Made by a program: the position numbers and the translations under genes
The notes under the pieces: model-generated
Told to the model about the DNA's origin: nothing
The model's input: the letters and a program-made list of their open reading frames with translations, nothing else
The model's database searches: none
Shown: positions 59,725 to 64,000 of the stretch, piece by piece
How positions within the stretch are numbered: position 1 is the first letter of the stretch
Layout of the letters: each line of letters opens with the position of its first letter
Assembly (NCBI RefSeq): GCF_001466725.1
Contig: NZ_CP013650.1
Location: forward strand, 1,798,001 to 1,862,000
DNA: 64,000 nt
From: Lacimicrobium alkaliphilum
GTDB lineage: Bacteria; Pseudomonadota; Gammaproteobacteria; Enterobacterales; Alteromonadaceae
Reading direction: 5' to 3'

Positions 59725-60251
59725 TAGTCGGACTCCGGTTGTTCGGGCTTGTGAACCGGTTTTTCGCTCATGGGAAGCTTAATCACCGGGGTTTGCAGGA
59801 TCAGACTATTGGGATAGGTGATCAGCTCACCTTCGTCTTTTCTGATCATCACATGGAAGGTACTGATCTCCTCAATCACGCCCACCATTTCATAGTCTTT
59901 ATTGGCAACCTGAATACGATCGCCGACCCGATAGGGGAAGTTAAAGAAGATCAGAATACCCGAGGTGACATTGCTGAGAATGGACCACTGGGCTACCAAA
60001 GCGACACCTAATATGGCGAAGGTGGAGGATAAAAACACCACCAGATTGGCGTAGTCGATTCCCAGTATCATCAGCGCAGCGAAAAGAAACACCACTACGT
60101 GGCTAATGCCTAATACTTTCTTGATCAGCGCTTTACGTTTGTTTGGCGCTTCTTTGGTTTCCACTACCCGGCGTACAAAGATACGGATAGCCGTACCACT
60201 GAGAAAATACAATCCAAGCAGTATCAGCAGCAACAGGATCTGGTTCTGCAT
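59724..60251 (-). CDS. Small mechanosensitive channel (MscS domain)
   Basis: A 175-residue MscS-type protein. It has two to three membrane helices (ILLLLILLGLYFLSGTAIRI, VVVFLFAALMILGIDYANLV), the pore helix region FLSSTFAILGVALVAQWSIL and the beta domain GILIFFNFPYRVGDRIQV, EMVGVIEEISTFHVMIRKDE and LITYPNSLILQTPVIKL. The C-terminal alpha/beta cytoplasmic domain of MscS is cut short. It would gate under membrane tension. Starts four bases after ydbL and overlaps the desulfhydrase gene. Confidence 0.88.
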   Translation of the reverse strand: MQNQILLLLILLGLYFLSGTAIRIFVRRVVETKEAPNKRKALIKKVLGISHVVVFLFAALMILGIDYANLVVFLSSTFAILGVALVAQWSILSNVTSGILIFFNFPYRVGDRIQVANKDYEMVGVIEEISTFHVMIRKDEGELITYPNSLILQTPVIKLPMSEKPVHKPEQPESD

Positions 60252-60254
60252 GGC

Positions 60255-60575
60255 TTATTTCTTCACCCAGTTGCCGCTGAGCAACACATAGTGACCCGCC
60301 TGGGTTTTCTCTATGGCCTTTTTACCGGCCAGCGCTTCCACCTGTTCGAGCTTAATATTATTTTGCCTGGCCAGTTGCTCATATTTAGCTTTACGTTTGC
60401 TATTGATCTCCTGCACCAGCTCCTGCACACCCTGTGCTTCTTTAATGATACCCAGATAGCCATCGGTTTGTTCACCTACCAGTCCCTGTTCTTTGGCCTC
60501 ATCCAGTTCGATGGCAGCGGCGCTGAAGGCCAGCAGTATAAACGGCAGAATAAAAAGTGTTTTGAGTAATTTCAT
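60255..60575 (-). CDS. ydbL: YdbL family protein (DUF1318)
   Basis: A 106-residue exported protein: signal MKLLKTLFILPFILLAFSAAA, then ELDEAKEQGLVGEQTDGYLG, VQELVQEINSKRKAKYEQLA and KTQAGHYVLLSGNWVKK. This is the DUF1318 pattern of E. coli YdbL. ATG 60575 is the better spaced of two adjacent ATGs after AAGGAG; the frame from 60620 is too long. In E. coli ydbL follows ydbH and ynbE, exactly as here. It is thought to assist the YdbH-YnbE bridge. Confidence 0.9.
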   Translation of the reverse strand: MKLLKTLFILPFILLAFSAAAIELDEAKEQGLVGEQTDGYLGIIKEAQGVQELVQEINSKRKAKYEQLARQNNIKLEQVEALAGKKAIEKTQAGHYVLLSGNWVKK

Positions 60576-60585
60576 CATATGCTCC

Positions 60586-60780
60586 TTAGAATAATTCACT
60601 GTCTTCACTGAACAGATCATCCAGCTCTTTATCCACTTTGACCCGGATTTGGTGATCGACTTTCACGTTCAGGTTAATGGTAATGGGTTCTTTGGTTTCC
60701 ACCTGCACTTTATGGGTACAGGCAGATAACATCAGGCCTGCCACTAACAGGCTGACAATCTTCACGGCCTCAATCCTCAT
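60586..60780 (-). CDS. ynbE: YnbE family outer-membrane lipoprotein
   Basis: A 64-residue lipoprotein: signal VKIVSLLVAGLMLSAC with lipidation at the Cys, then VQVETKEPITINLNVKVDHQ and IRVKVDKELDDLF. In E. coli YnbE is the outer-membrane partner that stacks on the periplasmic YdbH to form a lipid-transport bridge. It overlaps the end of ydbH by 11 bases and lies 10 bases before ydbL. Confidence 0.9.
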   Translation of the reverse strand: MRIEAVKIVSLLVAGLMLSACTHKVQVETKEPITINLNVKVDHQIRVKVDKELDDLFSEDSELF

Positions 60781-63235
60781 TTATTCCTTGCTCCAGTTTG
60801 TCTTGTATTTCTTCACCCAGGCGCAATGCTCTGAGTAACGTAAAGATATTCTCTTCATGGGTGTAATTAAAATTCACATCCTGTTTTTTATCCGGATTAC
60901 GTCCTTTTATCTGCATATCAAGAAAGAGTAATCCATTTGGCTGCATACTGACATCGGAATTCAGCTCTGTGAACTCCAGGTTTTGTAACAGCGACAGCAC
61001 CGGTTCCAATTGTGGCTGACTCTGCTTAAGCGCAGCAAAGGCGGCATTATCTGTTATCTGCAGTTTTCCATGATTCAGGTTAAACATACTGCCATTGCGA
61101 ATTTCCACCTGTCGATTGTGGATATGCAGCGGAATATTGCCGCTGACCCGCCCCTGAACATCGATTCCGGTTTCCTGTTGCAGTTCCAGAATACGGGCCA
61201 TATCCAAATTGTTAAGGGTCAGCAGGCTGCGTTGAGGTTCATCCGTTAAGATCAGCTTGTCCAGTTTAAACTGACCATCAAATAACTGCCCCTTTAACTC
61301 CTCAATCACAACATCACTCTCTTGTGATTTTATAAGCGCACTCACTGCACGGATATCCACACCTGTTTGCAGTGAATCTACTGTCAGAGTAGCGGGGGCA
61401 ATCTGAAGCTTACCTGAATCCTGTTTACCATCCAGCATAAGATTCATGCCCTTTGCCAGGTATTTGCCATAGGCCATTTCCACATCGCTGATGGTCAAAT
61501 TGCCCGTGCCTCGCCCCGTATTTAATCGGTAATCAAGGTTGGCGCTTATCTTACCCTGACCAGCCCGGATAGGCGGGCTTTGTTGTTGCAGCAGATTGTT
61601 GAGCAGCTTTACCGGTTGCGCCGGGATCTTTAAATCAAATCGCTGTTGCTGCTGCGACAGTTCGGCATAAAAACCTGAGGCGAGACTGAATGTATGAGCG
61701 GATGTCAGATTATCCAGCGCTGTAGTGGGTTGGTTAATAGCTATTGTGGTGTGGGCCTGATGCGTCAGTTTCGGTTGTTTGATTTCTGTGCCCTGCACAA
61801 GGACAAGTTTCGCACTGCTTGTGCCCTTAAGACTAAACGCACTGCCATCATAACCGAAGCTGTTCTTATGTCGTAACGCTGCCACCTGCAGCAAGTTGCT
61901 GGTCAGTCTGTCGGCGCTGATATCTATCTCACCCTGCAGTTTTTTAAGATCGGCAGAACTCAGGCTGAGTTTAAGTTGCAGTTTTTCACCACCAAGTGCC
62001 CCCTGAGCCAGGGAGTCCATGGTCATTGATATGTCAGTGTCCAGCCCCTGTTCGGGTTGATAACTGGCATCTAAGTCAACCTGCAGAGCCGACAGCGTGA
62101 TACCTTTGTAATCAAACTGTTCAATGACAAGGTGATGATTGGTTGCACTAACGCTTATGTTATCAGGCAGTGTGTGGGTTGTAAGCGCGGTGACATCATT
62201 GATTTTCAGTTTTCCTTCACCCTGCCAATGACCTGACTTATTGTCTGCTTGCAGCAGATAAGCCGCGCTGAGTTGCTGGAAATCCGAGGCGACATCCTTC
62301 AGGGTTAGTACTGCCTTCAGCGGTAACTCGCTGCGGATATTGATTTCTGGTGCTGCAATGCTCTGAGGCTCCAGATTAACTGGCTCAGGTATCTGAAGGA
62401 CTAATTTATCAGGCTGCCACTTCGTCAATGATTCGGGTAACAAGTGAGAACAGCCTTGTGCGAATAAACTGACAGGCAGCGTCGAGAGATCCACTATGGC
62501 CTGCTGACTGAGAATATCTACACGAAGACCAAGGCTGCCACTGGCTTCAATTTGCACCGTGCAGGGAGGCTCTGCATCTGATTCAGCCAGGATTACAGAT
62601 CCCTCAGTACTGAGTTGGTGCTGGCTGTCCAGGGTCTGTCCATCAAATGTCCAGTTGGTCTGAATCGGGTTGTGACCAATCTTCTGCTCAAGGTTCGCTG
62701 GCAGCTCTGCCAGTGACGCCAGATCTGCCGGGTGCCATTTAAGGGTGCCGCTTAAAAGGTTGTTTTCAAGTCTTGCTTGCAGCAGTACCGGGCCACTCAG
62801 GCGCAACTGTGGCTGATGGTATTCAAGAGAGAGGTTGACGGGTGTTTTAAGCAGGGGGCTGGAGAGCTTGATATTACTGATATTGATAGCAGGCAGATCC
62901 GGGATCTGCCATTTAAGCGCTCTGGCCGGTTGATCTGAAGAGGAACCTGGTGGTTGTTGCTGGTGCAAAACATCGACCTTGTTGATGTTCAGTGACCTTG
63001 CGCTGTGGTCCCACTCAGCCTGCTGCACCCTGATATCCGCCTGGGGTGACGACAGGCATACCTCATCAATAGTCACCTTGCTCAGGCCGTTTAAGTGAAA
63101 ATCAAGGCACTCAATAGTGACAGCGTAGGATTTCAGATAGAGGTTTGCCAGTCCCATTAGCAGGGGATTACGGGCAAACCAGATGGCTGTTAATAACAAT
63201 AACAGCAGTGCAGTCCCTGTCAGTGCTTTTTTCAT
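60770..63235 (-). CDS. ydbH: YdbH, AsmA-like inter-membrane phospholipid transporter
   Basis: An 821-residue protein. Residues 1-25 (KALTGTALLLLLLTAIWFA) anchor it in the inner membrane and the remainder is beta-rich and periplasmic, ending in the dicarboxylate-like YdbH C-terminal region (LFDGQFKLDKLILTDEPQRS, MARILELQQETGIDVQGRVS, FNYTHEENIFTLLRALRLGE). With TamB and YhdP it is redundantly required for phospholipid transport to the outer membrane in E. coli. First gene of ydbH-ynbE-ydbL-mscS-dcyD-like run, all on the minus strand with overlaps or short gaps. Confidence 0.92.
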   Translation of the reverse strand: MKKALTGTALLLLLLTAIWFARNPLLMGLANLYLKSYAVTIECLDFHLNGLSKVTIDEVCLSSPQADIRVQQAEWDHSARSLNINKVDVLHQQQPPGSSSDQPARALKWQIPDLPAINISNIKLSSPLLKTPVNLSLEYHQPQLRLSGPVLLQARLENNLLSGTLKWHPADLASLAELPANLEQKIGHNPIQTNWTFDGQTLDSQHQLSTEGSVILAESDAEPPCTVQIEASGSLGLRVDILSQQAIVDLSTLPVSLFAQGCSHLLPESLTKWQPDKLVLQIPEPVNLEPQSIAAPEINIRSELPLKAVLTLKDVASDFQQLSAAYLLQADNKSGHWQGEGKLKINDVTALTTHTLPDNISVSATNHHLVIEQFDYKGITLSALQVDLDASYQPEQGLDTDISMTMDSLAQGALGGEKLQLKLSLSSADLKKLQGEIDISADRLTSNLLQVAALRHKNSFGYDGSAFSLKGTSSAKLVLVQGTEIKQPKLTHQAHTTIAINQPTTALDNLTSAHTFSLASGFYAELSQQQQRFDLKIPAQPVKLLNNLLQQQSPPIRAGQGKISANLDYRLNTGRGTGNLTISDVEMAYGKYLAKGMNLMLDGKQDSGKLQIAPATLTVDSLQTGVDIRAVSALIKSQESDVVIEELKGQLFDGQFKLDKLILTDEPQRSLLTLNNLDMARILELQQETGIDVQGRVSGNIPLHIHNRQVEIRNGSMFNLNHGKLQITDNAAFAALKQSQPQLEPVLSLLQNLEFTELNSDVSMQPNGLLFLDMQIKGRNPDKKQDVNFNYTHEENIFTLLRALRLGEEIQDKLEQGINED

Positions 63236-63293
63236 AACCTGCCTGGTATGGAGAATCAGAACTCCAGAGTGTACTCAGATGAAGCTGTCAATA

Positions 63294-64000
63294 TCAACTG
63301 TTGGTAATGCTGACTCGCTGGCCATCGGTGAGCCGCTCAGCACCTCTGGTGGCAACGCGGTCACCGGCTTTGAGCCCGTCGCTTTTAACGCTGACCCAGT
63401 CCTGTTCACCAGGACCAACAATGACCTTCTGGCGATGGGCCACATTTTGCTCGTCTACCACTACCACAAATGTTCCTTCCTGGCGCAGCAACAGGGCATC
63501 CCGATGCACTCTGAGCCGGTTACTGTCCGATGCGGTCGGTAAGCTGGCAGTAATATGCTGACCCGCTGTCCAATTGCCGGAATTTGTTAATGGCAGTGAT
63601 ACACGTATCTCGAATGCCTGTGAGCGCATATTGGCACTGGGGATAAGGGTACTGACCGCCGCCAACAGACTTTCACCCTGTTGATGTAACAACACCTGTT
63701 CAGTCTGGCGTATCGCCTCAAGATATTTCACCGGTACCTGAATACGGGCTTCCAGCTGATAGGTGTCCAGCAACATCAGCAAGGCATCGCTGCGGTTCAC
63801 ATCCGTGCCGGCTTCACGCAAACGTTCGGTAATGACGCCGGAATAAGGCGCCAGAATGGCAGTGTGTTGTAATTGATCTTCAATTTGTGCCAGCCTGAGC
63901 TGTGCGATGTGGAGATCAGATTCGGCCAGAGCAAAACGTGAGCGCATTTGCGCCAGTTCAAAGGCCGATGCGCTGTGGGTTTTAGCCAGTTCAGCCAGAC
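63294..64000 (-). CDS. RND/HlyD-type periplasmic adaptor, C-terminal part
   Basis: The frame is open to the right edge, so the N-terminus is missing (about 235 residues seen). It contains hairpin residues (FALAESDLHIAQLRLAQIED), the second lipoyl half TAILAPYSGVITERLREAGT and the barrel PVKYLEAIRQTEQVL with LTNSGNWTAGQHITASLPT. The C-terminal domain ends GVRVATRGAERLTDGQRV-like (GDRVATRGAERLTDG). It ends 59 bases before ydbH; any permease would lie upstream, outside the window. A second efflux system, distinct from the one at 51-58 kb, is implied. Confidence 0.85.
   Translation of the reverse strand, partial: LAELAKTHSASAFELAQMRSRFALAESDLHIAQLRLAQIEDQLQHTAILAPYSGVITERLREAGTDVNRSDALLMLLDTYQLEARIQVPVKYLEAIRQTEQVLLHQQGESLLAAVSTLIPSANMRSQAFEIRVSLPLTNSGNWTAGQHITASLPTASDSNRLRVHRDALLLRQEGTFVVVVDEQNVAHRQKVIVGPGEQDWVSVKSDGLKAGDRVATRGAERLTDGQRVSITNS

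Noticed and set aside
1..64000. Prophage, insertion sequence, complete integron or CRISPR
   Set aside because: No integrase, transposase, phage structural gene, cas gene or regularly spaced repeat array is present. The repeats found are gene fragments or operators.
1..64000. tRNA or rRNA genes
   Set aside because: No cloverleaf-like or ribosomal sequence was recognised in the intergenic regions read.

Overview
This window looks like a chromosomal segment of a free-living aquatic gammaproteobacterium, probably of the Alteromonadales. The reasons are two TonB-dependent receptors, several multidomain c-di-GMP proteins, a YdbH-YnbE-YdbL operon, paired RND efflux pumps and roughly even base composition. 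This placement is inferred from gene content. I saw no rRNA or tRNA genes, transposase, integrase, prophage genes or CRISPR array.

1-13 kb is accessory DNA: the tail of a type I restriction HsdR subunit, an M24 peptidase, a secreted trypsin-like protease, an orphan Phd antitoxin whose RelE/ParE toxin is reduced to 18 codons, a membrane gene broken at a G8 tract, cupins, a PdxH-like oxidase, a LysR-controlled GST/SnoaL/tautomerase operon, a GNAT, a methyltransferase, two secreted alpha/beta hydrolases, an ABM monooxygenase and a DUF4287 gene. Between them lie recognisable scraps of neighbouring gene families (LysR, DUF4287 and GNAT tails).

13-36 kb starts with a LytTR regulator and a molybdenum hydroxylase pair. 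A dense run of small stress, detoxification and repair genes follows: two near-identical YciI genes, Ada-like and Tag alkylation-repair proteins, a FosA-type fosfomycin thiol transferase, an ArsR/SRPBCC/DoxX/DUF1801 operon, three ABM proteins in the window overall, a GST, YdeI-like, VOC and SRPBCC proteins and a DHFR-like reductase. Local regulators of the TetR, ArsR, XRE and AraC families are interspersed, several with clear palindromic operators. An EAL protein is flanked by an ABM gene and a second copy of that gene's 3' end.

36-50 kb holds a putative catalytically dead IrrE-like protein, an SLC13 permease with an acidic insert, a broken DUF1428 gene, a TonB-dependent receptor, and a three-gene signalling operon. 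The operon encodes a triple-PAS histidine kinase, a dual-receiver protein frameshifted at a T6 tract, and a REC-GAF-PAS-GAF-GGDEF-EAL protein, so it looks like a phosphorelay ending in c-di-GMP degradation. A JmjC-like cupin and a hydrolase-OsmC fusion follow.

51-64 kb is core-like: an adaptor with two RND permeases, then an operon running ydbH, ynbE, ydbL, a small MscS channel and a D-cysteine desulfhydrase-family enzyme, then the tail of another HlyD-type adaptor. The theme of the window is turnover of small detoxification genes by gene-sized duplication and decay, set between conserved envelope and signalling operons.
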